A stretch of 64,000 nt of DNA, from the NCBI GenBank assembly GCA_014871385.1, contig CM026424.1:4677041-4741040 (forward strand). Direction: 5' to 3'. Origin of the DNA: Ceratodon purpureus. Its lineage: Eukaryota > Streptophyta > Bryopsida > Pseudoditrichales > Ditrichaceae. A model generated the notes under the pieces. It did not search any database. It was not told the origin of the DNA and worked only from the letters and a program-made list of their open reading frames with translations. Positions within the stretch are counted from its first letter, which is position 1. Each line of letters starts with the position of its first letter. Positions 32,631-45,300 of the stretch are shown piece by piece. The position numbers and the translations under genes are program-made.

Positions 32631-33155
32631 CTCCCCCCCCCTCGAAGCTCGTGCCCCCCCCCCCTAGAAGCTCGCGCCCCCCCCCCCCCTGAGAAGCTCG
32701 CGCCCCCCCCCAGAAGCTCGCGCCCCCCCCAGAAGCTCGCGCCCCCCCCCAGAAGCTCGCGCCCCCCCCCTAGAAGCTCGCGCCCCCCCCCCCCTAGAAG
32801 CTCGCGCCCCCCCCCCCAGAAGCTCGCGCCCCCCCCCCCTAGAAGCTCGCGCCCCCCCCCCCTCAGAAGCTCGCGCCCCCCCCCCCCCCCCCCCCCCCCC
32901 CAAGATGTGGCGCCCCCCTCCCCCAAGGCGTTGGCGCCTTTCCTCTTAGCCACGTCATCCCCCGTGTCAACTCTATATGTGGAATATTTGGTGACATGTC
33001 AGACGCGTGGCATCCTAGGTGGCCAAGGTAACTCCCATTTCACCATTTGGATGGTCAACCGTAAGTCTTGGTCAAACGGACCTCCCCTGACCCTTAACGG
33101 ACGGACGAGCGGACCGGACAGACGGACCGGTCCTTATGTCCCATGAACAACCCTG

Positions 33156-33163
33156 GGTGGGAG
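33156..33163. repeat. target-site duplication, right copy
   Basis: GGTGGGAG immediately follows the ACAACCCTG terminus. It matches the left copy at 30041-30048. Confidence 0.85.
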
Positions 33164-36100
33164 TAGTTCCAGGCCTTCGGTTCGTCTTCCAGCAGTTCGT
33201 ACCTGTAAGAGCCCGCGTCTCGACCGACACTTGGAAGGCGGCGATAATATGTGCCACTTATAAGCATTGTGTCCTTCGGCCACGTGCACCCCCAGCCGTC
33301 TGTAAACGTAGCATTGTTGTTGTGCACGGGCATGTCACAGAGGACCAAGAAAAATCGGTCACCATGCTCAGGTCGGTCAGTGTATACCACGTATGTGTCC
33401 CCAGTTTCTACTCGCTGAGCCTCAGAATCCAAGTCGGCGTCTTCCTCGCCCTCGTCTACCAGATCGTCATCAAAATCTGCACCCCCGTCATCTGAGACTG
33501 CCTGTACCGCATCTGCTTGGTAGTGTGCCAAATCTGGACTTGCTTCTACAACATGGCAGTCTATCTCCTCGCGCATCCCGGATGTCTCCCCAGCCTGCCC
33601 AGTCGCTCTTTGCGAACGAGTCCCGGTGCAGGTGACCTCCGTAGTGAAGCACATGCACACCACATGTCCGCACAGGGTGAACAGCCGTATCCTCGCAAAT
33701 TAACCGCAAATTAGCCAGAGAGCCACATCTATGCTCACCCCAAATAATCCACTAATGTTCCAACCATGAGGACAGAGTGATAAGCGAAGAATACGAGCAT
33801 CCCGAAAGAGGACACCTAAGTGGGATACATGGAAGGTTTTTTACCGGAACTGGAGTCAACGGCTGCAGCACTATCAAGGCCCAGTGCCGCACGTGCTCTT
33901 GCTTAGCACAAAGCATTGGGTTGTCATCCATACATTCCAGACAGAAACACGCAAGCTGTTTGATATGCAGACACGTGACATTTGTCGCTGACACTGAGGA
34001 CACGGAATGGACAGATCTTGTTCCTGGTATTGCCCGGCAGTCCAGATCTCGACTCCTATCGACTGCTCCGGGCTCGATCAAGTGGAAGAATCGAATGACT
34101 TTCCTCCGGACTTTCCCGTAGGCGCGGTACTCCTCATGCTCCTTCCGGTTGCAAAATCGCACCACATCAGCTGCACTCTGCAGTTTAGTCCGGGACTCGA
34201 AATTCAGCTCCTCGCTGCGTATTGCGCATTTCAGCATGGCCCCTGCTCCGTCGTGTACCCCCTTCCCATGCCCACTTCCGAAATACGACCATACCATACG
34301 GCAGCCATTTGGTAACCCCGGCATCACAGTTGTAGACGGGTACCTAGAAGTTGACTCAGATTCAAAGTTGTTATATATTGACAGAGCTAGGTTGAAAACA
34401 TTGAACCGAATACATCCCCAGAAAAACAGCAAATGAGAAAGGGAGAAATACCGTGAGACGTGATACCAGCACCTCCTTGATTTGAACTGTGCCGCACAGC
34501 CGTCGGACCACACTATGTGCTCATTCGGTTTGATACCCCTGTCGATGATGTTCTTCCAATGCAACGCAAAACAGTGTTGTACAAAAAGTGTATCATGCTC
34601 CATGCTATCACTAATGTAGTAATGGTACTCAGTCAACAGCTTCGGGGCATCGGATTCTGGGTTTGCAAGGAAGTCGGGATTCCATCGATAACAAATGTGC
34701 ACAAGGATCGTTATTTGGTGTTGAAGCCAGTGCATCGACTGCGGTTCCTGGTACGGCTGGAACGTGTAGTTCTCAGCAAAATCAACGACAGACACAATGG
34801 AGTCAGGAGGGAAAGTATCAAGGGATACCTTGAATTGCTCTGCTTGCCATTTCGAAATATAATTGTGGATTATGAAGGCCCTCAATTTTTGCCTCAGATA
34901 CTCCACAAAGGTTGGCGCTCCTGTTGTCTGGTACATCATCCGTAGCACCTTATTCTCTTTGCCTGCTCGAGTCCTCCCATGGACAACCATCTCGAAGTTA
35001 TGCCACTGTACTGTGAGAGGAATACTGTCGTCCGATTCTCTCGGACAGAGTTGTAGCATATCCACCCCGCACATGTCGCACGTGCCCTTGATGCACTTCG
35101 GTGAATGCCACTTGCCGTCCCCCTCCGCCGGACACAGAACACTGTGCCACAGGTCCGTGAGCCCTGTAAAGTGTGACAGGTCAGCGTGACACGCGCTCGG
35201 CCCTCCTTCACTTGACGGCAGTGCGGTACCCGGTGCAACACAGACCTCGCAACTACATCCGCAATGGCGCCCATGGATTCCCTTCGTCGCGGTACGCATG
35301 TTATTGAAGCCTTTCACGAGCTCAGCCATTTCACAATGGTACCGGCACGCGCATGTATTCCGTTCCAGTAGCCTTCTCACATAGAACGGCTTCAAGAGCT
35401 CAAATGCCCTGAGCCCCACATGACTGCCCAGATTAGCTTCCCTGAACCTTGTGTGAAACTCCAGCTGCCATTCACCCACGCGCACAGTGAGTATGAGAGT
35501 TGAGGGCCGTTTCAATAACCTGGACTGAGCCAAGTACCACCACCGTTTCAATCAGAACTCACGCCTCACATGTCCACACTGCATGTAGCCACGACACTTA
35601 ATGTTGTCTTTGAAAACTACCCCAGGTCAATTAGTCTCTCATGCATTCCTCCCCGCATGTCTACCCAGCTCAATACATCGCTTTCTTCCTTTCACGCAGC
35701 GTAGTATACAAGCATGCATACTTCACATGTGATTCCTTCTCACAGTTATGCATTCAAGAGCTAAACCCGCAAACTTCCTACCCGGACATCTTCCAAAACA
35801 CTGGACGGCTGTCCTGTGCATCTGAAAGACAGCGTCGAGAACAACACATGTCCGCAGTAGGCATTGCTTCTATGCCGCACTTACGTGGCCCAATCAACGA
35901 GACCATCACAGTCAAGGACATGCCCAACTCACATTCGGATCACAGTGCTACTAATAAACTGACTCTGCAGCATCTGCATTGGGAATCTAGATAACCTGGT
36001 GTTGATGTGCGCCTGGTTTACCTGCGAAACTTGCAAATAATGGGTTGCGTGAGTTTCATGCTCCATAACTCCAATTCGACGCCTCTTCACATCTCGCTTA

Positions 36101-37212
36101 TTAGGCGAAACCGTTGTTTCCGTCTCCCACCAGCCACAGACTGCAGACTGATCATGCGCACTCAGGCAGTCACTCCGTCTTTTTCTGTCCCCCCCGGCCC
36201 AGAGATTTTCCCCGGTCTCATCCACTTCAGCACGTCGTTGGTAGGCTTTACGAACTAGATATCGTGACGCGCCGAGTGCGTTGCAAATCTTGCGCTGTGA
36301 ATCGCCCCTCGACACCGCGGCTGTCAATACAATATTCCTCACCTTTGACTTCCCCTCAATGCAAGTGGACCGTATGGTCTGCAATGCCCCTCTTAGGCTC
36401 TGTCCCAATGTGGTAGCCACGGAGCGCACCTTCTGAACAGCCGTGGACACTTCGGGGTCCAAAGCTCGAATGCGTTCATGAGATAACCAGCGATGAAACA
36501 CCATTCTCTTCTCGTCTTCAGAGAAGTCCGTGTTATCCAAGATGCGCGCCCAAATCTCCACTCCCTTTGAAGCCGCCCAGGAGCACTTCCGGTTTCGAAT
36601 TGTCACCCTTTCCCGGTCAATGTCATCGGTGTTATGTCCTCCAGACTCCGTATCCTGAGTGAAGACAACATTCTCCGGTACCGACTCTGCCCCGCTTGAC
36701 TGTCCTGGGCCACTCTCCACCGTTGCACTGTTGTGCACGTCATCACCCTCGAAAGGATGCTCCAAATTACCCTGTTCCTCGTCACCCTGTACGTGGGAAG
36801 GTCCCTCCCCGCTGCCGTCGTCGAGCATTCCACCCTCGATCTCATCTGCCTGCGCACGCAGTCTCCATAGTCGATGATGATCCCGTTTCTGCGCAGCTCT
36901 GTTCAGCACGCAAAGTGAGCCACGGAAGGCCCATCCACAAATTATGATTTCAAAGTCAACCAAACTGATCCTACAGCATATAATTTACAAACTGCTCTGG
37001 TCCATTCGCACAAGACCGAGAACGCCACATGTATTCTGCGGGGACCCTGAAGTACCCCAACTCAACATTTGCAATACGCACCTCAGTTCCCGAAGCCTTT
37101 CCTGCTCGGCTTCAAGCAGAATTTCAACCTCCCTCCGTTGGAATCGCTCCGCCCTCATCTCTCTCCGTTGCGGTATAGGCGCCCTCGCAACCTGTCTTCT
37201 CTTGTTCCCCAT

Positions 37213-38444
37213 CCCTGCAAACATTCACGTTCCAGATTTAGAGACCAACCTACCGTTACGCCATGAATACAACACATACAATGAACCAGCTGCACAGCAT
37301 ACCTAACAAATTGCGCTGTTCCGATTAGGTCGCATGTAGATCGACAGACCCGGCTGGGGTCTTCTGTCGATTCTCACCTCGTTGCCGGGAGGTGCTGCAA
37401 CCACAGAGCAGTTCTCGAACGAATCACTTAAAATTTCTAGACATGCAACAGCCGAACATGTCGTGGTTCTTTGCTCTGGCTAGCACATCCTGTGCAGCCT
37501 CACCCAGGTATAAAGAAATCAGAACAGAGACACCATGAATATTCACAAAGAGAATTTCGACGACTCCTAGACTGACGATACAGGGCAGTAACCTACACCA
37601 CATTTTTCGCTTTCAAATTTAGCAGTCCGTAATGTCATACCTTTGAGAATCACAGGGTGAACATTTAGTTCTGAACCACTGTGACGGTGTCAAATCCGAC
37701 CACCTCATGCAAGCCGTCGCGAGAAAGTGGAGAAATGTGGAAGTTACCAAATCTCGTCAGACGCCAACAATGTTCCGACTAAGACGTGGAACGAAAAGTA
37801 CATAAAACATTCACATAATAGGCAAAGCTACCTGCCTACTTGAAATCACCATGTCTCAATGGGACCTGCTGAGTTTGGATTTATTCGACCAAGTTAGTGT
37901 CCGTCTTTAAGTTCTAGTTGCAGAAGCTGCTGGTATCCATATTCGAAGTTCTGAAATCAAAGGGACGCTACCATGAGGGAGTCCTGAGCTGTGAAGTTCA
38001 GGCTTCATGTAGAAGCGGGTTGGCGATGAGCTTCCAAGTAGTGCCACCTCATTTCACCTGCTCTTTCCATGTGAGCTATAGTCTACTGTATGGCATGTTC
38101 TGTACCCACTCTACTTTGTACCTGCACATTTTGTTACAATCAGAACTCAGTCTCTCGTCACAGTGCACACATATTCTACGCAGTCGTGTGTACTCCAGAG
38201 TCATAGAAAACATCTTAACCATTTCAGAGTGATGGTACCAGTTACTTCGAAATCAACATCGTTGTTAGGACCCGGTTAGCTTAGTGATTGATGAGCAAAG
38301 CTCACAATCTTATGCAAATGGCAAATCGGTGAGCGCATCTTTAGCTAGTCGGACTAATGAACTGTACTTTGTAAGTGCTCCAAGTAGAGGAGGTCCTGGA
38401 ATTATATCGACAGGATGAAGTTCACGAGGGCGGGTGATCTTTAC
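37213..38444. other. no gene recognised
   Basis: The region upstream of the transposase start. I searched for terminal inverted repeats of the transposon matching the 29.8-29.9 kb side and found none by eye. No convincing exon is present. Confidence 0.3.
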
Positions 38445-38782
38445 CTCTTCAGCAGTGCACTGTTGTCGAGGTCCTCCGCTGTGCTGTCTAATACTTTTTC
38501 CATGTCAACCTTAAGAGCTACGGCTTTTTCGAGGATGACTCTGGAGAGGACGAGCATGTCCCTCAAACTCCTTTTCCTCGCTTCTGTTTTACTTTTCTCT
38601 CCCTCTATACTAAGTTTCCCTACCCGCTCTTTCTTTTCAGGCACATTCACGCCCAGCTGGAGCGAGGCGTGTTGTTCTAGATTGCAAATACCGTTGGCTA
38701 CTGTTTCCTCACTCCTTAAACCCAGCGCTATTTCCATTGCTTCCGTGGACCCGGTGGTGGTCCGAGAGGAACTGTTACGCAT
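38445..38782 (-). CDS. isolated coding exon, charged/helical, unknown gene
   Basis: A 113-codon frame from ATG at 38782 ends at a plausible donor (AAG AG|GTAAAG). The product is Glu/Lys-rich and likely helical (EKKERVGKLSIEGEKSKTEA; RDMLVLSRVILEKAVALKVD). It may be an internal exon, preceded by acceptor AACAG. An upstream frame with ATG at 39370, ending YNFQ near a splice-like site around 39264, could be exon 1 of the same gene. It may be the 5' part of the unidentified gene at 27.9-29.8 kb, with the transposon lying in its intron. Confidence 0.3.
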
Positions 38783-39370
38783 TTCTGTTTAAATTAGATA
38801 TACTTTTAAGTTGCCCTTCTAAGATGAACTCCTACAGTAATTTCACTCCGAATGAACTCTTCAGGGTCCCCGCACAATTCCTGTGCCGTTCTCAGTCTTA
38901 TGCGGAAATAACGTCCTGAACTTATATGCTGTAGAATCAGTTTAGTTGACTTCAAAAGCAGAAACGATGCAAATAATGTAGAACCAAAATCACCATTCCC
39001 ATGGACGATCACCCTAACATATTTCTGACTCTCACATCTTGTAGACTATCAGTCCCTAAGTGAATCCGCGATTGTGACATATTATGCGTCATAAAGAACG
39101 GACAAAACAATCCGCAATCCATTAAAAAAAAAAACCGCTACATGTGAGTGTAGATTCTTCTTTCACAATACTATTCGTTCCTCCCGTATACAAACCATGC
39201 ATCAGCAAATCATGTCTCCTGAGCTTCGAAACCCTAAACCGCAAGAAACAGATCAGGTGACGAACCTGGAAATTGTAGACCCTTCTCTTCGATTCGTCTT
39301 CGAGGATTGCGCAGGTCCCCTCCAAAGTTCGTGCCCTGTCGCTGCTCGAGCCCCACGTACCTGGCACCAT

Positions 39371-40723
39371 CCCCCTTCACCCTTCTCTCAAAACCCTAAA
39401 CCTTCACAATAGTTGTTTCATGTGCCCGGAGCCACGCTGCAGGTTCTCATCGATGCGCGACGGTACCCCATCTTTGCAACCTCGTTCTGATCTCCTGGAT
39501 TTTGCATCTTTGGCAGATCACGTCAATCACAACGATTCTCGGAGTGCTCCCTACCGACGAACCCTACGGTCGGAGTAAAGCCCTAATTGCATTTTGCAAA
39601 CTTCGCAGCCCCGCACAGCGACATCATCGAAGTTCTGAACCACCCCCCAGATTAGGATTCCTTCCCAAGCAGGTATCTTTCCTCAATGATTCCCGCTTCT
39701 ACATCACATTTACTCCCGCTCACTGACCAATTTCGGTGATCTTCGACATGGCAGTCCCTACACGGATTTGTTCCAAGCCAATCCATAATGAAACGACCTA
39801 AACCCATTTGCAGCCCCCAACCGAGGACTGTAACCCCGCACGTACGACATCATTCGCATGCACGAGAAACTGAGGACGTTCCCAAAGTGTAGCTGAACTA
39901 CCGGTTACTACGTGGCATCCCGTTAAGGCACATGCGACCCCTTTCCACTTTCTCCAACGTGAATATCAAGTCTAACTGTAATTTTGGATTTAATTTTTTT
40001 TCACTTTTTTTTTTTGCGCCACCTCAATATCATGAAAATCTGTCCGGAAATATATTCCAATGTCACGATAATTGCCATTAAGACCCCAAAAAGTTTCACG
40101 GAAGATAGGTCTCCAAAAACGTGTTTGAGATACTTTTACTCCACCCAAATCCGCCATTGAATTTGTCATGGCCATTTCTACAACTGCAATTAAGAAACAG
40201 AGGTGTCGTCGAAACCGAAAGTGATTTCTGGACAGAATTCCCAATCTTCTTATCACTTTTTCAAATGACGGTTTTCACTTTGTCCCACTTTGCGCCTCTC
40301 GTTCGACATCGTAAAAGCCGCGCATCCGTCCGGAATTTCCCCAAGCTCTTCACCCATAAGTCTATTTTCCATATCCAAATTTTTTTTCAACATGCCATAA
40401 ATGATGATGCCACTTTTTCTACTATTTGCAAGAATGGCTGAAATTGACAATGAGCTAAGCACTTTTGTGGTCCACTTTACCATGCTTGCCCCCTGCCCCT
40501 ATTATTTGCCTTGAGTGGGGGTCCTAGTGATCTCATAAGGATTTCCCTAGGGAAAATTGAGGCCTATGGCCCCACATTTATAAAAAAAAAACCAAAAAAA
40601 GACCCCAAAACGGGGAAGGGCAGAAAAATGGAACCCACCGAGCCTAACAACCGAACCAGTGGTTGTGGTTCGGTAGCACCTCTTGATGGGGGAAAATAAA
40701 GAGACCCTCTCTGAACACCCTTA
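39371..40723. other. intergenic, no gene recognised
   Basis: Contains homopolymer runs near 39990-40015 and 40581-40605. The short ORFs show no protein-like pattern. Confidence 0.3.
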
Positions 40724-41433
40724 GGGCCGCTTCCCACTATGGCCAAACTTTGAGAGGAGAAGCGTCCCAACCAATGAAAACGCTGGAATGGCCAAAGTTC
40801 CTCCTCTCGGCCTTCACACTAGAGGCCGAAGTCCAAAGGACGTCACCACCAAAGGAGCCTAGGTGGCAGCACTTTTAGCTAGTTTTGGCGCCAAGAGTTT
40901 CTCCTCTCGACCAAAGTTTGGGTCAAGCAAAATGCTTGACCCAAACTTTCATCGAGAGGAGAAACTTTTTTTTCATTAAAATATGCACAAGAAGACAAGG
41001 CTCATGGGCTAATAAGAGCTGGTCATGCTCCACTAGCCTTGTCATTAACTATTTAATGAACCTTTTGACAATCATTGGGTTTAGACCAATGCTGTCCAAA
41101 AATAAGCTGAACTTCAATCGCTCATAACTTTGTCATAACAATGTAGAATTTTCTGAAATTTTTTCCACATGTTCTTCATTAGTTTATACACCTTCCCTAC
41201 TTTTTTCAGATTTTTTTGATTTTTTTTCGATTTTATATAAATGTCTGGATATTTGGATCATAGTTCTTGGCATTTGGCCTTCTCCTTTGGGCCTTCACAC
41301 TATGCCCGCCCAAAGCCACCAAGTGGATTATTTTAAGATTACTTTTCAGCCCAAAGGCTTCTCCTCTCGACCAAGTTTGGGACAGTGGACAGGCCCTCCT
41401 CCTCTCGACTTCGGCCATAGTGGGAAGCGGCCT
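40724..41433. mobile_element. Harbinger-like non-autonomous element (MITE), 710 bp
   Basis: The left end is GGGCCGCTTCCCACTATGGC and the right end is its near-complement, GGCCATAGTGGGAAGCGGCC followed by T. Both are flanked by TTA (40721-40723 and 41434-41436). A TTA target duplication with GGGCC-type termini fits PIF/Harbinger elements. GAGAGGAGAA-type subterminal repeats recur inside both ends. There is no coding capacity for a transposase. Confidence 0.75.
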
Positions 41434-41436
41434 TTA

Positions 41437-42382
41437 GTGTATTCTTTATAACAACGATTGCAAGTTGGTCCACGTAACCATATGTTCTCGGCAATCTACA
41501 CAACTCGACATGGTCGTTGATGCAGCGAATCAGCTATTGAAACATGTTACTCAGCAACTCCATTCACCACTTGGGGTCCTGCCACGTGGAATCTCAGAGA
41601 ATTCGAAAGCTAATCCAGGCCAATAAACAGATGCAGCGACAGAAAAGAGTTGTCCTAACTCTGGTCGCATGCTTTGGTGTCTGCAACAATGCATGGTCCT
41701 AAAATAAGGCATCACTCATAAATCACCTGAAGAAATATGAACATTAATTGTTGAAGAGGCTGTAAACTCACCGACCTTTGATTAGGCGTATAGTAGTTGC
41801 AGGACGAGCAGACGGCCATGCTGTTAACTAAATTGCTTCTACAGGTGGCTGGCATGCCTTACAATGTGGGCTTAAGACAAATTTGAAAGTTGAATATGCT
41901 GTAGAATCTAATCTGGTCATGTCAATGCAGACAAGGTTTGTCCGAATTAATGGGTTCACGACTGGTTCTCCTTAGCAGTAATAAAGAGCTAGAATTGCAT
42001 CATGTAACGTCACTGGTGAACTTGCCATGGTAAAAGAGTTCATGGTGAATGGTAATACAGACGACAATTCATGATAATGCAAGCTGAGTATTATATAGAT
42101 CAACGGAGAAGGTGAATCCTTGCATAGACTCTTCTAGACTTTACACTCAACACTAACTCTTCACTAGATCTGCAATTGCAGCATAATTGCGAGAATTTGC
42201 TCAATCGCAACCGGAAGGTCTCCTGATCCTTTGATACTAGTTTACACTCCACAGTCTTCAGATATTACATGTATATTAATATCTATATGAGATCCTAAAC
42301 AAGGACCTCAATACCTGAACACGAGAAATATTCATGGCAATGGTCGACCACGATGTTAAGAACTCGACCTGAGGACAATCTA
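41437..42382. other. intergenic, downstream of the DA1 gene
   Basis: No gene recognised. The stretch lies between the MITE and the DA1 stop codon and probably includes that gene's 3' UTR. Confidence 0.3.
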
Positions 42383-45300
42383 TCAAAGCAACTCGCCAGT
42401 CTGCCTCAAATGATGTAGAGTTCGCTTGAGGCCATGCTTAGAAACTGATTGGAAAGCAGCTCTAAATCCGTCACCGTAGACAGGGGACGCATCAGTTTCG
42501 ATTTGGTGCAAGAAGAATTCTCCCAACTTCTCGTTGATTGGAGACCTGCGGTAACTACTCCGGAGGAGTTCAATCTCTGATTTCAGCCACAAGTGAGCGA
42601 TGACTTGGCAGATTCCCTCCTCTATTTCATTCTCCAGATTCGGAAATTGCCCTGCATGTCCTCAAAAAATTTCAGAGGTCTCTTTCAAGTGCTACCAACA
42701 AGACAACACCAACTGATTGTAGTGCAATAGCAGTTCAAAGGTGCATGTTAATGTTTTCGTACTCACCGTCAAGACGGATCCATGCATGCATCAATTCGTG
42801 AGCAAGTATAGATCCTGTCAATAACCTGCACACCCAAGCGATCCATGATGCTCAAATTTTGAATTTGAAAGGTGTTAAATTGAGAGTCTAGTATAATTGT
42901 AAGATGAATCGAGTGTGTTCTTCCTGAGAGCAAAGCATAATTGTGACAAAGCGTAAAAAAACCATCCCCGAACAAGTTAACAGGCGACATACCTGGGTAA
43001 ACCAAAAAGAACAAGAATTGCTGTAACCTCGCAATGGCGCGGTTTTTTTCTCATTTTAGGTGCATGGTAACCGCCATTATCCTCTGGCTCATATACCTAT
43101 AACCAGGCACGAGATTAATAAAAGAAGAAATATGTAGGTCAAGACCTTCGCCAACATTGCGTACACTCTGAGTAGTAAAGGAAAAGGGTTATAAGGTGAA
43201 CGACGCAAGGCAGTACAAATTGTGGCAGGAAGAGGGAAGGGCATATTCATTAAAATGGCCACTCCCGATTATATTGGCCGCCACACTATTCAAATAAGGA
43301 GAGAAAATGAACTGAAATCACACTATTTGAGCGGCCAATATAATCAGGATTGGCCATTTTAATGAATATGACCTGGGCATTGAAAGAATTCCTGCAATAG
43401 TTGCCTTCCTCGCATTTTCCACCATCATCAACATGGAAAACTATTAGAAATCTCGTGAAGTGGGGGTCCGATTATCTTACAGGGTGGATTTGCTCTTCCG
43501 ACAAACACAGACCTCGAGTTTCTGGAGCGTGCGTTTGTCCCTGCATTCATACAACACAGTAGGTTATGTTAGGTTTATGTTCACAATAAGGAGGTTGGAA
43601 GGAAGAAATAGAGATGCATACTCATGCTGGGACCGGAAAGGGACTCTAGGTCTAACCATCAATCATATGTAAAACTTGAACAAAAGAAAATGGTAGTCTA
43701 CATCAAATTTCGCTGTAAGAGGAGGAACTTACATCCTGCTCGACTTCACGGGCGTTGTTAAGGGCCTCGCGCTCTACCAAAAGCATCGGAACTTCTTGTT
43801 CGATAGGCATGCCCAGGTTAACTCTGTAGAATTTCAATATGTCACGATATAGAGGCTGGCAGTCCGTCGTCGCCATCACTGCAGATTCATGACATTCCGC
43901 GCACACCTTTCTACCATCTTTCAAGGTCGTGTACTGTTGATCGACGGGCTGCATATCCATTAAATATTTCCTCACGTAAGATTCTTTGAACGATATCAGG
44001 GTGATGTGTGATTAATTGAGTTTGCTAGCTAGGAATTCGAAACTTGCAAGAAAATGAAATGAAGGAGATCAGTCTAAAATACAATTTGAAGGACAATCCA
44101 GAGCTCCTACATGATTACAGAGGGGGAAATGTAATTTACTGGAATATTCTTGGCCTAAGAGGTCCTAAGTTAAAACTGAATTTAGAAATTAAGAATAAGG
44201 CTCTGCAACATACCTCAATACGATCGCAACTGCAGCAACAGCGACTTCCGTCTGTTTCATGTTTTGGACAGTACCTCTGACTCCAGAAAGGATGTGAACG
44301 ATACTCTATTTGCCCTCGGGCATTTTGAGGTATCTGCAGGCACAACACAAAATGCCTATGAGGACAGCTCTTAAGCTCATGACCGCACTACTGCACCATT
44401 CTGTTGAATTTTACAAAGCAACCTGACTCAGTCAATATGTTTGGCATACAGTATTTAATGGTGAAGGTGGAACCCACATGATGGAAGCAGATCTCGCACT
44501 TCGGATGAAAGAGCTTCTTATAGCAGTCTCGATGATAGGGGTCATTTCCATGAACAGAGAACTGTAATGCCAAATTTAGCACATAAGAATCCGATTCTAC
44601 AAGAGCACATCCAACCATCTTATTTGGAGTCATCCAGATAGCACACATTGAATACAAAGTGGGCATACAGGAAAGGCAAAAACATCACGTTGACTGGCCA
44701 CAAATAAATCAGGGGGGCGCAAAACCAGTGATCACAAGGTCATCCTATTTAAGCTAAACGCATTTGCGTTGATGTCAAATACCTCCTTCTCGACGATCGA
44801 CTTGTTGCAATACTGGCAGGAGAAGCAAGACGGGTGCCAATTCTGGTTAACACATGTCAAGAACCGTCCGAATCCCAGCGTACGATGGCAACCAGCGCAT
44901 GTCGACAATCCTACAGACCTGCATAGCACAATTGTAGAAAACAACGCTTAAAACCTAAATAATAAAACACAAATTGGGTACACTTTACGTTCCTTTGATT
45001 AACACCTTCTGCGCACATCTGGCTGACACAAAGTTCAAGAACATGAGATCGAAATTGAAAATATGAGTCGGTCCGAAGTACACCACCTCGCACCTAGAAC
45101 CACCATCAGTCACACAAATGAACTACAATTTCAAACTTTGTGAAGCTTCATGCATGGCCATGGCGAGAATCACAGTACAATATATCAAGATGGAAATCAA
45201 CTCTTACCCTTTCGTCGGGGCTACCGCTGGATTCACAGGAGGAGCAACTGCTGGTGTGCCATACGAATCCGGGTTATAACGAAGGTTTAAGGTGTCTTGC

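Larger units (their letters stand above)
30049..33155. mobile_element. fold-back element with hAT-like termini, 3,107 bp, non-autonomous
   Basis: The ends are CAGGGTTGT at 30049 and its complement ACAACCCTG ending at 33155. They are flanked by an identical 8-bp duplication, GGTGGGAG, at 30041-30048 and 33156-33163. Eight-bp duplications with CAGGG termini are characteristic of hAT elements. Just inside both ends are GGACGGAC-rich repeats with a GGACCGGTCC-like core. The interior is a giant inverted repeat with ~0.8-kb arms and G-rich minisatellites. No transposase is encoded, so mobilisation would need a hAT transposase supplied in trans. It lies inside the transposase gene on the minus strand. 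Confidence 0.85.
29907..37212 (-). pseudogene. multi-exon DDE-type transposase gene, disrupted by a fold-back transposon
   Basis: Exon 1 is 37212-37082 (basic, starts MGNKRRQVAR); exon 2 begins at 36898 and ends near 36020 (WWETETTVSPNKRDVKRRR, HATHYLQVSQ); exon 3 is 35464-34452; exon 4 begins at 34343; a final part starts near 33663. Exon 3 has a Cys-rich segment (CACRYHC, CGCSCEVC), VVDFAENYTF with a probable catalytic Asp, and IVWSDGCAAQFKSRR. Exon 4 has WSYFGSGHGKGVHDGAGA. These motifs recur in an RNase H-fold transposase family found in many eukaryotes, which I cannot name with certainty. The C-terminal frame is interrupted at 33155 by a 3.1-kb insertion and resumes in the same frame at 30048, ending TGA at 29907. 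Phases of exons 1-4 agree. Confidence 0.65.

Noticed and set aside
44911-45093. An extra DA1 exon between exons 3 and 4
   Set aside because: Exon 3 (phase 2) joins exon 4 at 44918 exactly. Inserting the open stretch at 45093 breaks phase.
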